From Ciborinia camelliae (Eukaryota > Ascomycota > Leotiomycetes > Helotiales > Sclerotiniaceae): DNA of 64,000 nucleotides. Below are positions 13,435 through 28,092 of the stretch, piece after piece. The stretch covers positions 3,114,800 through 3,178,799 of the forward strand of contig JANPYM010000004.1 in the NCBI GenBank assembly GCA_025890175.1, read 5' to 3'. The position numbers and the translations under genes are program-made. How positions within the stretch are numbered: the first letter of the stretch is position 1; each line of letters opens with the position of its first letter. Under the pieces are notes generated by a model. It searched no databases. It saw only the letters and a program-made list of their open reading frames with translations, and was not told the DNA's origin.

Positions 13435-16400
13435 TACATATTGGGTTTTAATCGGAGGTAAAATATGTGCGTAGGAGATACTGATGGCAAGGAGAGCAGA
13501 GAACAAAGTGAAATGGTTAGGTTTCCAGGTTTGAGAAGAGAAGCCTGCGTAGACTGGGGATAGTCAAAAATGGGCATCAGAAATGTCCGGGACGAAGCAA
13601 ATCAAGTCGATGGGGAAAGTTGATTATTCACAGTTTCTCTGGTTATGGGAATAATCGAATTAGAAACCAACAGTCTTAATCAATGCAATTATCTATTTTT
13701 AATAACGTTTGGTAATTTGATCAACCAAAGTATATGAGATTGAGGGGAAGAAGAGAGACTTAAAGTTTAAGTTTTGTTGCACGTCTGAATACGCTGAAAT
13801 ACAGGCTATAGCCCTGAACCACAGAGGAGGGCAAGGCTAAAACACTTGCTAGTGCTGGAATGTGCATGGCTCTTATAGTATGAGAGCGGAGTTTGAAGCA
13901 AACTGGAAATGAACTTCTACCTACTTTCATTCTCAGCTTTCGCCACCCCCGGGGTCATCATATAAGGTCCAAGATTGAATAGTAACACATAGAACCTTCG
14001 GGAGTAAGTTCTCATTTTTATCAATCTACTTGTAAAGATAATTGGCGTCTAAGGAAAGAGGATTTTGATCTTGATTGGGGTGACAGAGGCAGCTTGGTCG
14101 CTTGATTAACCACACACTCCACTTCAAGATAACGATAATTTAGTTACATTGGTTGAGAATTCAAGTTATCGATCTGGAAGCAGTACTCTTAGAGGATTGT
14201 GAGATATGCGAACTTATCACGTCGGTGGAGTATCTGAGACGAAAGAATACTAGAACTCACAAAGTGGTCGCCGGCCCTCTTGCATGTTCGCCACCCAACA
14301 CAATCTCAGTTCATTGCATGCGAAAATATGAGTTTTATATTTTATTGGTATATATATAAGGGAAATATGACGTGAGATTAGAACTGCGAAAGATTGAGGC
14401 TGAGAATTTGAGGCAAGAAAGCCTTCGGGATTCGTGTCTGGCGAAACGAAGTAACTTTACCATTGCCTGGTAGGTGCCATAAATGAATATTGGCTGTGCT
14501 ACACTACAGCTACATGAATATGATGGTTTGGTAAGCTGTATGCCATTTCTCTGCTTCATATTATATTCTCAAGTTAAGAATATATGTTGACGTATCTCTA
14601 TCAAGAAGTGACTGAGTTTTCATCCCAATTTGAGACAAGACCATGACTATGATTGTGATACGGTGGCATGATTTTAAAACCACATGATGTGCATGAAACC
14701 TGGGGAAATATGGGGTATTATCCAAAGTAATATGTGTATGTAAATCTGAACGTACCTGTTGAGCAAAAATCTGCAATCGAAGCTTAAAAGGAATGGGACA
14801 TCGCCTAAGAGTATCGAAGAATAAATGAATACACCCTCAATGGATGAATTATTGACAAATACTAAGATGAAGATTGTTACCCAAGGCAATGGATTGGATC
14901 CCACGTGTACGGCCATTTTTCTCTTGTCAAAAAAACTTGATGGAGGAGGTAATTCCCCCACCGGAGTTGGTCGAGTGGCTGCAAATCATATCGGATGGTG
15001 ACGGACCGAATCGATCGTGGTATAGTCTGGTTTTTGGATTGAGTAAAAGTCCCCATCATACGGGACTTCGGTCCCATAGGATACAAGTGCCGTCTACTTT
15101 ACTTTAAGTCAAACAAAAGGATTAGGTTATGTTGTGCTCATGTATAAGATGCGAGGGGAACTCTGGACATGGCTTTTTCTTGTGTTGTTTGCGAGAGTTG
15201 AAATTCTTGAGCGTGTGACTTCAAGTTTGTAGATGGCATATACTCTTGTCTCTATTCCTGTGTATATCCCTCGGTTTCGGAGGACGTAATGAGTGAGCTA
15301 TCACAAATGTCGTGATAAGCGAGAGGAAGATTTTACTTATCCCATTCTGCCTCATTCGGATGTATTAATAATGTTCTCAAACCTGAGGATAGTATTACAA
15401 AGAAGTTATGGGAAATGATTTTGGTCCTGTCTCTGAGTCTCTTTCATCTAGATAGATATATATATCCTTACCAACAACTTCAAGTACGTAAGTGCAGAAG
15501 TCTCGTCTCAACATAAGATTGGTGATATAAGATATTGAAACGGCAGTCGACGAGTAGTGCAAAGTAAAATTGAGTATCTCTGTCTTGTAGGAGTGATATG
15601 TATATGATGCATTGCCCCGATTGATATCCAGAATACGATGAAAATCCCAAAGTAAAAAACACGAGGTTATCCGATGCAGGTTATCCGAGAAGTAGATGAA
15701 GATGCATATACATTATTGGTGAGTTGTGAGTTTGATGACAGCGCGATATCCGTACCTGTATACGAGCGCAGATTCTACGCCTCAGCTTCCAATGAGTGAA
15801 TCGGAGTACTAATGATATATCATGCACCCCGGAGATGCTACTAATTTAAGCTCTCTACGTACTAGGTGACGACATCGATGGCTATTCAAATTTTTGATAC
15901 TGGCCTGAAAATTAAATACTGGATCGATCCATACCATGTAGATCTTCGGAAGTGACTAGGGAGTGGTGCTGTCGTGTAAGTTGGAAACGAATACTTGAGC
16001 TTCTTCTTTATCCGTAGTACGAGGACTGGAGGGGAGATGAGACGGATAATGTTGCACAACGTAACACGATATATCAAATCGCGGCAGTTAATTAGTATAT
16101 GTATCACCATAACCCTATCCAATTTCGAATTTGTCCTATAGAAGATTACAGAATTACAAGTGCTTTGGGAAAAATCCCATTTAAAGAGGTAACACAGTAT
16201 TTCAAAAAACGTGTTTGTGGTATATACCCTGTGGTGTTGTAGAAGTGAAGTGGCGCTTTCCATTTTGCGGGGAAGCTGTTTCAGATGGTCAGTAAAAAGT
16301 AATCTCGATTTATATTGCCAGGCATCCTTTTATTCCAACCATAGGTTTAACATCTCGAATTTTTTGAATGTTGAGTTACATTTTACAGAAGCAACGTTAT

Positions 16401-18934
16401 ATTCGAAGCATAAATCCAATGTTAGATCGATGAACAACCAGATTTCTCGCGACTGAATTTTAATACTCGTACTTGCACAATTATTAATAACGGATGGATT
16501 GATATTAATATATTTGACGGTAATATCGTCAGGGAAGAACTTACTGAGACATCGTGATCTTCAATGTCCGAATATCATTTCAGGATCAAAATATCGTGAT
16601 TCGTAGGCTACAGCTTCTTAAAATATCAATATCTCGGACATTAAAAATGACAGGAGATTTTTGACCATTCGGAGAAAGTATCGGTATTTGGGTTAGTCGA
16701 CGGCAATTTGAAAGTTAATCTCCATATAAGTTTCCGTATTCGAGTAGCCGTCAGCATGGATCGTATTGGCGTATTGGGACGATGTTCTAAGATGGTTTCG
16801 GAAAGGTAGCCGTTGAAGATACGATTAGATAAAAATTAAGAGGCTTTTCGGATTTCTACTTGAAGGTTGCGTTGCTTGCTACCCGTTGGCACAGTCTCAC
16901 AGTCTCACAATCCCGCACTCTAAATTTCAGGCGCTCCAATCATGAAGTTTTATCATTAACCTATAGAGCAACACTAAACTTTACATATAGCTTAACCTTC
17001 AAAGTTTTATGCTTGGCAGGACCGTAAAGCCCGCAAAGAATTACCTTAGCGATTTTAAGCATGGCCTCTCAGGTCCAGGAACAACCCCAGAAAATAAAAA
17101 AAGCATCAAGGTGGGTTTGAATCATGCCTGTGGATAATGAGGGTTATTATTAGTCTCGGGATTGATAGAAATAAAAGTCATTCGACAAAGCATCTAGCGT
17201 CTAGAATGGGGTCTCAGTTGTGGGGTTAATAGGCGATGAAGGGGGAAGATGATGAAATGAGACTAGTAACATTGAAATGTAGTACAGAGATGCAGAGATG
17301 CAGCAGCGAGGCAAAGATTAACTACAAGCCACAGTTAATCCTCTGGTGACTTGGAAAATATGCAGGAAAGCGCTGTAGATATCCAATTTTTGATTTCCAA
17401 TTTATCCCCTTTGCATCGGTTGGTTATTTACCTTTGGTAGCATGGGATTTGACAGCAAATCAGGGCCGAAGATCTAATCGAATTTCACAAGAAAACAATG
17501 AGGTGGAGGAAGGGGAGGTTTAAGCTCGGTAACTTGAATTTTCGTCACGGTATTCCTACCCCTTGAAAATTTCTAGGATTTCTATGTAGGTACTAGGTAG
17601 ATAGACAGCGCAATGAACGCTTGCAAACAACGACATCTTTTAACGAGGACGGCGATCCAGTTATTGTTCTCTCTTGATCCCAGTTTTTCAATTGATACTT
17701 CGGAGCCACGATCTCTAATATGGTAACTGGTCCGTGAGATGCTCCATTTATGCATCTTTACCATACAGTTCAGCAGACTCATGATCATATTGTTTTCTAA
17801 GCCTTCAATAATGAAGTCAGGTACAGTCCATTACCCTATTTATTTTTCTATCCCTCCTCTCCTCTTTTGCTTTCATCCGAGTTGAATCAAACAACGCATT
17901 AAAAGAAGTTTATCCTTGATATTTCCCTATCGGTTGAATATTCGCACAGATTAATGATAGAGCAACGAATCTCATGAACTGGCACTGTACATTCAAATAA
18001 AGAAACAGACCATGACCATGACGACTACATAATAACAATATTTGAGAAGACAACTCGCATCCAGTCTTCCAGTAATGCCCCCAGTGCGCCAACAACCCCT
18101 GGGGATGCATACCTAGGTAGATTTTTTTAGCTTCAACCTCCCCGCAATCTCCCCTACCAAAGTATCCATAATATCTCCTACCTTCGAGAATCCTTTACTT
18201 TTTACCAGGTACTATATCTCTCTTAGGGTGTAGCTCCAAGAAGTGATCACACCCCCATCTTCTTTCCTTGTATCCAACAAGGACATGGTGGATGCTGAAT
18301 TCTTAACCCTTAACTTGCAACCATCTCATCTGATACTTCTGAGCTCTATCCTTCCTCCTCATCGATACCAATCATCTCACATATTTCAACCCAGCCCATT
18401 TTATACATTACGACAAACGCAACGTCTACCTAATCCAATTTCAAACTTCTTTTCCCATCAGCCTGAGAGTTAAAATCAATCCCACAAAGCTTAATACTAC
18501 CGGTATATCATATCAGTGACAATCGGCAACTTGTCAACTGATCAAACGAAAGGATCCGGAGTATAACTTGGGGCTAGTGATTCGGCCAAGGACGGTCCGA
18601 TCTTCTTTATAATTGGATTTCCATCTGCAATTGGCGAACGAATAACGGTTACCATTCACCATTTCTTTAGGAAGCTCTCATCGACCCGTGGGTTCATTGA
18701 ATAACCAACCAAGTCCGAAGAAGAGGATACGACGTACATACATTTTACATTTCACACCAAGTTTCTGGATCGGAATAATTTGGATACTCAAAAAACAACC
18801 ACACTCGTGATGTTTTGAGCATTACGTCTGGATTAATCTTTATGATGTAACTAATCTAATTACTGTACAAGAATAATTTCTTCTTTTGCCTTCTTTTTGC
18901 GTTTGAATTCCATTTCGATAAGGTTAAGGTTACC
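13435..18934. other. Gene-free stretch, 5.5 kb
   Basis: I find no ORF with a domain or coherent splicing. Palindromic CCTAGGTA-like words recur near 18110 and elsewhere in the window. The last 700 bases, rich in C and T, are the likely promoter and leader of the transcription factor. Confidence 0.45.
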
Positions 18935-21775
18935 ATGTCTGGAAGACCGGCACAAGTTGGAATTGAACGATTACCTGCAAGACGCATGAGCAACGAACCA
19001 AGAGAATCAATGAATTGTAAATCGTGTAGGAAGAGGAAGGTTAGTTTTCCTTTACTTTTCTTCACACGAAATTCTTCCGAAATATTAATTTTCCCCCCAG
19101 ATAAAGTGCAATCGGTTACGACCGACTTGTGAAGCTTGTCAAGTCTTCCAATGCCCGTGTATTTATGGTGGGGTACCCATATCCATATCCATATCTATTT
19201 CTATTTCTATTTCTATATCACCTGGCAAACGTGAATCATTTGGCTAACGTTACTAAAACTTTCTTAATAGATGCTGTCCCCAAAAAGCGTGGACCTAAAA
19301 CGGATGTATTGGAAGCTTTGTTAAAGAGAGTTGATGGATTGGAAAGAAAATTGAGGGATGAGAAAAAGTCCAACTCACCAAAAAGCGAGGAAGGTTGTAC
19401 TGGTGGAGGTGAAGAGGAAAGTCCGAATGAAAATATTAAACCCAAACGACCTCATCTTGAGACAACCCTCTCAAATATTGTGGATGAATCTGCTCTTTAT
19501 TCTCCAACTTCCGTAGGGTATGTCAGATATATTCCAGCTTGCAATTTGTTTTTAGATTGACACATTCTCAGCGAACCTTCCCCATCAGTTCAACAAGATG
19601 TCCTTTTGGATACTTATTTCGTCCGATGTCATGGTAAACCATATCATATACTGGATGAAAATTCTATTCGACAACGTATACAGGCAAATCGCATCCCAAC
19701 ATATCTACTTTTTGCAGTTTATGCTGTTAGTGCAAGGTATGTTGGAGGTATTGGTCTATATATTTCAATTTACTGACTATTCTCAAGATATACCCCCCAT
19801 CCGAATGGTTATTTTGCTGCAGTAAGATTAAGTGAGGATTATGCTCATCGATCAAGGACAGAGGTAGACATTGACGAGCCATCCATCGATAATTTACAGG
19901 CTCTCCTACTTCTTGGTATCTCTTATACTGCATCTGGAAGAGGGAAAAAGGCATACATGATGCTCGGTATGTGCCTTAATTTTCGAAGCACTGAACGCCT
20001 CACTAACTTGAGATAGCAAATGCTGTTGGAATGGCAGTTGCTTTAGAGATTCATCGCGAGTTAGATCATACGCTACGGATTGATCCTGTAGAGAGAGAAC
20101 TACGAAGAAGACTTTTCTGGACTTGCTATTTGATAGACAGATTTACAGCATGCGGATCAAAACGACCCTCGTTAATTGCCGATAAATCGATTGTACTACG
20201 ATTACCATCATGGTCACTCAATTCATCTACTCTTCCAGTTGAAGGGGAATTCTTCAAAAATGGATCGAATCTTCATTTCGGTAGTGGTAAAAAGAGTCAA
20301 GGAAGTAGTGGAATGCTCATAGATATTGTGAGGATATTAGGAATTACTAATCGCTACCTCGCAGCTGGTGGTGTAAAAGGTAGGTTTTACAATCATCACC
20401 CTTAACATTTGTTCAATTTGCGAATACTAATTGTTATGTTATGAAAACAGGCGACTCGCATTTCCCATGGCATTCATTATCAAATTTGTCGAAGATTCGT
20501 CAAGATCTAGATGTATGGGCAAGTGGCACACAGGATGTTTTTACATCTGTGGATACACTTTTTGGACAACCGGATAGTACGACTCTTGTCCTTAGTAAAC
20601 TTATCTATCATCTCATACATTGCCTAATATATCGACCCTTCCTACCTATCGACCTTGCTGAGTTAGCTGGAACCGGTCAACATCAATCTTGGCAAATTGA
20701 AGCCACAAATCTTTGTTTTCTCCACGCAAACGCAATTGCCGAATTAGTTGAGCTCGGAAAACAATCTTCGTCAATAGAATGGCCCGCATTTGTAGGATAT
20801 TGTATTTGCACCGCCGGCACAGTCCATGTACATGGAACTCACTACAAAGGGGGTCGCGAAGGTGAAGTCTTTTCCGCATCAGCCGATTTCCTTTCCAGAG
20901 AAATGCAACAACTTTCTGAGCTTCGATATGCATGGTCTTCAGTTCAACATCAAAGAGAAACCTTACAGACGATTTATGGTTGTCATTCTGATCTGGTGAA
21001 GAGTCTTGGAAGTAATCCAATGCGTTTTAGTCCGGTTTTTCATCTAGAAGACTTTTTTGATAGGTATAATGATTTGGGTCAATACTTTGATGGGGCGCAT
21101 CTTAGTTTTGCTGATGTGGTGGCACCCAGCCCAGAAGCATATCGAGGTCATGATCTTTATGCGCCGACTCGAGGAAATACGAATGCTTCTATGGATGAAA
21201 GGGGGGCAAGTTTAACTGGTTCAAATGATTCGGCTATCGTTACTTCGAAACGCAAATTCTCATCATCTGCCCGAAAACGTACTCTTACTAATGGTCTAAA
21301 GGATAGACCTTTAATGTCACCGAATGGTTCCAAAAGATCTGTCGAACAATTACCTCGACCACAAAATGGCTTACTTAGTCATGATTCCACATCTTATTCC
21401 AATGAAGGAACTTCGATGCCTACACTTTCACAAATACCATTTTCACCATCGAATCAAAACCAATCACAATCATACATTTTCTCACCATCGATTTCCATAA
21501 ATCACACACAGGAGTCAAATTTTGATCCAATGTTTGGCATGCCGCATCTAGGGAGTAGTGGAAATTTTTCATATGGAGGAATAGGTGGAACAAGTAGTGG
21601 TATGATGAGAGAAGAAGGATTGACACCGGGAGGAAGATCAAATAATGGAAGTACAGGAACAAGTGGAGAGGAGAAAGATCCTTTCCTTAGTTTATTGGAA
21701 CAGCTGGCGGAAAATGAACAACAGAGTGGTGGACCGAGTGAATTGGACTTTTTCTTGGGTGGTGGTCAAGGTTGA
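18935..21775 (+). CDS. Zn(II)2Cys6 transcription factor with fungal_trans (MHR) domain
   Basis: Seven exons: 18935-19039, 19101-19167, 19271-19517, 19572-19736, 19788-19966, 20017-20379 and 20451-21775. The phases agree and the spliced length is 2451 nt (816 aa). The binuclear cluster is C28-x2-C31-x6-C38-x6-C45-x2-C48, with the last ligand at C53 or C55. It is split over exons 1 and 2, so the introns are needed to form it. Exon 3 supplies the linker [20 protein letters not shown] and a coiled coil for dimerisation. The middle-homology region lies at about 145-430 ([19 protein letters not shown], then [16 protein letters not shown]). Residues 600-816 are Ser/Asn/Gly-rich and disordered, a probable activation region. 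It should act in the nucleus as a regulator binding CGG half-sites. Its targets are unknown; no biosynthetic or catabolic cluster surrounds it. Intron 2 carries a pyrimidine microsatellite (19183-19235). Confidence 0.92.
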
Positions 21776-24700
21776 AACTTCAAAGGAAACTTGGCACATA
21801 ACTACCTAGGTACACCAAGAGTTTTTCGAAAATATACGGAATCATTTCATACGATTGACAAATTGATACTCCGTCGAAGTTATACCTCCGACATTGGACC
21901 GGGATTGCCACAGGATCATGGAGAGAATGGAAGGAAAGGGAAAAGTAAATTTACACGTATCAAGGAGTCAAAAGAAAGGACATCAAAACATTCTAGTGAG
22001 CGAAAAAGAAGCCAGACCTCAAAAAGAAAATGGACTGGCTGGGGTTTGAGAGAATTGCATTGAGATTGTGAGTACCGGAGTTGGAGTTTGAGGAATTCAC
22101 GCATGCACGAGTTTATGCACAGTACCATTCAGGGACATGTCAAAGTCAAATGGGTAAGGGGAATGCGCGGGGAGTTGGGGGATGTTCGTTAAATTATGGG
22201 CATATCTCACGATGGATTATTTTTGTAAATAGTGATTGATTTTGGGAATCTTGATCGCCATCTACGGAGGTGTAAAGCGATGTCTAATGTATATGTTTCT
22301 CTCGAGCATTAAGCATTAAGTTCGTCTCGTATCAAGTAGTAAGAACCTGTGATTATTATCACTCAAAATACGTGGAAAATGTGTGAATATCAATATCTAT
22401 CCACCGGTACTAATCTACGGGTACCACACACAGCAGTTCAAGTCCTCGTCCACAAACAGTAAAATTCATATTCATGATAATTCGACTCATATGATAAAAC
22501 CTCTACCTACTCATTTAAATAATAATCCAACTAATAATTATACTAAAGAGCCCCACCTGTAACCACCAATTTAGAAGGTCAAATGCCCCTCAATCCAACG
22601 CACATCCCACTTCCGATACCCATATACATGTCTTGTAGATTGTCCACTCAACTGCCTACACGAGTCAATCCATCCGATTTGCTCAGTGGGGACTGTGGCA
22701 ATAAAATGTGCCGTCTCGGTCTTCCCCACAAAATCACAAAATGAGGGGGAGAAGGGGAGGGACGTTCGGATCGCAAGAGGGGAAGGGGGCTGCAATTTGA
22801 AATGCTGGGGAATCGGGAATCGGGAATCGGGATGTACGGAGTGGAGAAATAGATTAATTTTAATTTTCACGGCTCGCTCTTCGTTGTTGTTTGGTAGCGG
22901 GCCGGGCTTGATAGATAATGGAGGGGGTTTTGAGGGAGAGGTACAGAGAGATGCTTTTTGATGGATTAATCTTACCCCGCGTAAATTACCCCGCGTAGCG
23001 CTGTGAGCGGATCGGATGGATGGAATAGACTCGGAGATGGTGGGAGGGGTACGGAGTACATAACCTAGGTATTTTATTTAGTAAGTTAAGGTTAGTAGCA
23101 GAACTTCATTGTTTACTTGCCATGCCAGTGGAGTGGATGAAGGTTGAGAGAATAGAATGCATTATTATGAAAGATGGTAGGTAGTATGAATGTAATTTTC
23201 ACGGGTGTTGTGATTGTAAGAGAGGGGAACTGGCTGTTGACATGGGGAAATGAGCGATTGATTGTGGTGATTCCTGTTGAATATTGATAGAGAGAATATG
23301 TCTTTCTTCGAGTTATAATATCATCACTTATATTGAGGAAGGAAATGTTTTATCCGACATGAACGATGCTTGGGTTATAAGCTTGCTCGGAAAACAAAAT
23401 AGGGGTTACAGTACGATATTCAAGATATGATGATCCGAAAAGATGAGACGAGATTAAATAAGAAGAAGGTACTACTATCCTAAGTATCCTTAAATGGCCT
23501 CAGGTTTTGTGGATGGCTATACATGTACTTCAAACCATACTGTCGTCTCAAATAATGACATTCGAGATATAATAATATAAATCTCACCTTATTTAAATGA
23601 TATTAATAAACTTTTCTTGGCAATTATTCATTAAAGACTCGAAAGTTAGAACAACTCCCAGTGTTTTCGATTCAGGGAGTGATTATCATATTGTTAGACA
23701 TGCGTGTGTATAGTGATCCTCCACCTTGGCTCTTGATTTTTTGACGTACAGATTACAGAAGATAATACCGGTACGACAATAAACCCATATATTGCAATAT
23801 TCCGTGCGAAGAAGGGTTACCTTACCAGTTACATACTCGAATATACTTTCGCTAGGTTTACCCAAAGAGTATCTGAGTAGGTACCTGTACATTTTTAATA
23901 TAACGACAGATTAACCTTAAACTTTCTATATCAAACCTTTTTTAAAATCTCGCTCAAAGCTTAAACCTACGACTACTACAGTGCTACTGATACCTTGCTG
24001 TAAAGATCTCTACACTCCTACGTTATTGTAAACAACAATCAAAATAACTTCAGCGAATCTCTAACAAGGCAAGACGGAGTGAACGATGTGGAGAAATCCA
24101 GCAGATACCAAAAATGGGTACAGTACTTCAAAAGCAGCAAAAGGGGAACTATTCTTAAAAGGGATCCGGGGATAACCGAGGGCTACATACACATACACAT
24201 ACTGCATACCTACTGTACTTCATACTTCTCTACGTCACTTCTCACAAAAACTCATAAATTTGAATCGCCAGTCTCTCAAAATCCCATCACCTGCCATCAG
24301 CACGATTCAAACTATTTTCTATTGTTGACCGACGATGTGGAATTCGATAGATCAACCAAAGACAAATAAGGCTTGGTTGATATTTAATCATGTTGCTTTT
24401 TTATTTTCTTACTTATATTCATACCTATTTACATTTATAATTATAATTATAACATCTAGGTACGTAACATTTACGTGTAAGTTTTATGACTTTTCATTGG
24501 TGATTCATCAATAAATCTACAAGTAAGCTTCAACAAAAATTTCTTCACAAATTTCTTTTTCAAAAAGCTCGCCTCATGGTCAAACCGGTTGGTCATGAAG
24601 TCCGAACTATTGGAATATATTCCAAGGTTTTGCCCTGTACTGGCTTGGTTTAAACTTTATCTGCCACTAAGCTTCACTCCAGAGTCTTGATTGGGGAAAT

Positions 24701-25268
24701 GTCGGGGTAAAGAAATCCTTAAGATACCGGCACAAGTGTGCGGTGAATATCACAGTAGATCATGATCATCAAGCTGCTTGATCTGATGTCCAGACACTCA
24801 GACCCTCCTCCACCCAGTCAATATATCAAATCAACATCCATAGACATACCTATACACCGAAAAATAATTCGACAAGAGAAGAACCTTCGTTCCTCGTCCT
24901 CTGACACGCTCACAACGATTAGAGTGTAGGACCGTTTGCGCTATATTTGATCTCAAAAGTTGGTTGGCACGCACGAAAAGCAATCTCATCGAAGAACGAA
25001 AATTAGCCATTGACGAATACGAGTCTGCGAGTGGAATTGAATGAAGAGATTGGATCAAAGAGGGGGGGATACAGCACAATTCGTGTTTGATTACCTCACT
25101 GGGAATACAATTACGCGCGACTTTCATCGATCGGAAAAGTTATACTTCAACATTATATTGGTACATCAGAGGATGGAAATGTTGAAATCGTTACATTCGA
25201 CCTAGAACCGGAATATGACTTGAAAGTTAAAGTCAAGACGAACGAATTTGAGACGGAATATATACACA
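21776..25268. other. Intergenic, 3.5 kb
   Basis: No supportable gene. It includes a GAATCGG triplet repeat at about 22809-22833 and generally AT-rich spacer from 23300 on. The last few hundred bases are the likely promoter of the gene starting at 25269. Confidence 0.45.
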
Positions 25269-28092
25269 ATGTCGACAACGATACATCCTTTACATTCGCG
25301 CAGTAATTCGGTTTTTATTGTTACTACAATCACCTTCATTATTGCGAGTATCTTTGTGGTGGCGAGGTTGGTGAGTCGATTCAAAATTTTGAAATCGAGA
25401 ACTTGGGATGACTGGTTTATCATAATATCTTGGGTGAGATAAAACCTTCTCCTTTTGAATGAAGAACATATTAGATGAATGAGGTTGCTAACATTCATGG
25501 TCCGATAGCTTTTTGCGTTTGGTTTAACCTTTTTAATTGATTATGCAACAACCAAAGGGTTGGGAAAGTTTGATCGCGATATCAAGGATGAATGGCGACC
25601 TGATCTCAAGAAAGCGGAATATGCATTCACTGTACTTTATGTGAGTTTTACTGAAAGATCTGAGGATTGGTTAGATGCGCAATAACTGACGTTTGTTGTA
25701 GAATCCATGTTTGATGGCTACGAAGACCTCAATCCTCATCTTCTACCTACGTATTTCAAAAGACACCCAATTGTTTTTACGTTATGCTTCATATGCAACA
25801 TTAACAATTGTCAATTTGGATGGATTCGTCCTTACTGCTCTCAACCTATTTCAGTGTAATCCTATTCTTGCTGGATGGGAAACATATGAAAATGGATCAT
25901 GTCTTTCTATCATCACTCTCTATTTGGCATCAGCTCCTGTAAATATCATTACAGACTTAACCATACTAGTTCTACCGATCCCTGTTCTCACTGGAATGCA
26001 ACTTCCACAAAGACAAAAAGTCATCTTAGTATTTACATTTCTCTTGGGGATTTTTGTTACAATCGTCGATGTCGTCAGGATCTATTATTTACAACAAGCC
26101 TCGAACGACCTCCAAACATCAGTTGTAGCCCACTCGAAGTTAGGAGTAGGAGAAAACTTTGCTTTTAATGCTTCACTAGCATTTATGTGGTCCGCTGTTG
26201 AGGTTAATGTTGGAATTGTGTGTGCTTGCATCCCTAATTTGAAGCCACTCATGAAACGAATATTACCATCGATGATTACGGATCGAGCATCTGGAAGGAG
26301 AACCTCGCACGCCCATAGCACAGATAAATTTGGGTCAGCGAGTTCTCAAGGTGGTGCCCAAACAAATCCTATACCACCAAGAACTCCCACATCTCCGACA
26401 TCCGCTGTTCCTCTATCACCTTTATCACCTTTATCGGATACTCACCCCGGAGGACATCGAGAAGATTTAGAGGAAGAACAACTTAATGCGACGGACTTCA
26501 TAACAACTCCTGATATGGGAATGGGTTCTTTGAGACGGAATTCTACAACAGCGACAAGAAATACCACTTATTTTGGATTTGTCAATATGAAGGTACCTAA
26601 AACAATGATGAAGATCGGTGGAAGAGAATCTTTCAAATATTGCATCATGGTCACCACTCTATTTTTCCTTTGGGGGTTCTCTTACGGATTACTCAATAGA
26701 TTAAATCGCGAAATTGCAATTTTAGCCAATTATACAGACAGCCAAACTATAGGATTAACTGCCACATATTTCGGAGGTTATGCTATCGGAGCCCTAACAT
26801 TAGGGCAATGGATTTTAAGACATAATGGTTTTAAAGCTACATTTATCACAGGACTTTGTATCTACGGTATTGGGACATTGATGTTCTGGCCTTCGGCAGT
26901 TTTAACTTCATTTATTGGATTCATACTCTCCAGTGTGGTTGTTGGAATTGGTTTATCCATTCTAGAAACTGCCGCAAATCCATTTCTGGCTTTATGTGGA
27001 CCAGCACAATATGCTGAATTCAGATTAATGCTTGCGCAAAGTGTACAAGCCATTGCATCTCTTGTTAGTCAAGTTCTAGCAGAGAAGGTTTTTTTCAGAA
27101 GTCGAATTGATGGTGAGAAACATCTAACTTTAATTGATGTCCAATGGGCCTACCTCGCGATTGCCCTTTTCACAGTCTTCCTCGCTCTCTTCTTCTATTA
27201 TATGCCTCTACCGGAAGCTAGTGACGCGGATCTTCAAGCACAATCAGAACTTCTCGAAATATATCCAACAAGAAAGCTACCTTGGACAGGTACATCGATC
27301 ATTTACACCACACTGGTCTTCGGCGTTATAGCACAACTTTGCTATGTTGCTGCACAAGAATGTTTATCAGAATTCTTTAAACCGTTATTAATTTCTCACG
27401 TTCCTAGCCTTGCTAGTTTCAAATCCGTCTTTACGTTAGATGATGATGAAGATTATCTACTTTTAGGACATGGACTTTTCGCCATCGGTCGTTTCGTCTT
27501 TGCACCTCTTTGTTTGATGTTTCCACCACGGATTCTCTTATTTATAGCTCTTCTATGCCTTACCATCTTCTCAGCTTTCATCTTCGCCATCAATGATATA
27601 TCCCAATCATTTCTTGCTGCTTCCTCACTTCTGGTATTCTTTTTCGAAGGACCTATTTTTCCATTAGTCTTCTCATTAACCATTCGTGGCATGGGAAAGA
27701 ATACAAAGTGGGCATCAGCATGGTTAGTTGCGTCGGCTACTGGTGGAAGTGTATGGGTTTATGTTATCTTTGGTGTGCAGAAGATTCACTCTACACAATA
27801 TTCTTTTGTAATTATTTTCTTCCTTTTTTTGCTAGGATTCATGTTTCCGGTGTACTTGAACTTTGGGGGTAAAGGAGTGAGGCATCAGGTTGATCCGAAA
27901 GCTGTGAGAATGGGCGGAGGAGTTTGGTCGGGAAATGGAGAGGGAGATGTAGAGCAAAGGGGAGTCAATGGAGATGATAGACCGGATTCGCCACTTAGGA
28001 AGTTGAGTCGAAAGTTCTCCATCTTGGTACAGAAGATCGGCTCTCATGGGGAAAAGTCTAGCACTGAATTGCCCATTGTGGAACAGAGGTAG
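25269..28092 (+). CDS. Fusion: SAT4-like 7-TM rhodopsin domain plus fucose-permease-like MFS transporter
   Basis: Three exons: 25269-25433, 25509-25640 and 25702-28092, 895 aa. The ATG at 25269 (context CACAATGTC) is chosen because the frame upstream has only a TTG. Residues about 15-295 form seven hydrophobic segments of the fungal integral-membrane rhodopsin-like (SAT4/DUF3328-era, now Rhodopsin_dom) type, with WDDWF after TM1, a KTSILIFYLRI segment, and NASLAFMWSAVEVNVGIVCACIP at the last TM. Residues about 295-400 are a Ser/Pro/Thr linker. Residues about 405-840 are an MFS permease of the FucP/glucose-galactose class, with FFLWGFSYGLLN in TM1 and ETAANPFLALCGP in mid-protein. The join lies inside one uninterrupted exon, so it is not a splicing artefact. 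Both parts are normally separate proteins. Role inferred: a plasma-membrane sugar or deoxysugar symporter with a membrane module of unknown (perhaps sensing) function. The tail after 840 is basic and Ser-rich. Confidence 0.88.

Noticed and set aside
18243..18473. 76-codon ORF ahead of the transcription factor
   Set aside because: Low-complexity Pro/Ser/Leu translation of a pyrimidine-rich leader; no domain.
25248..25268. Seven-codon N-terminal extension of the fusion transporter
   Set aside because: It would need a TTG start; the ATG at 25269 has good context and precedes the first membrane segment properly.
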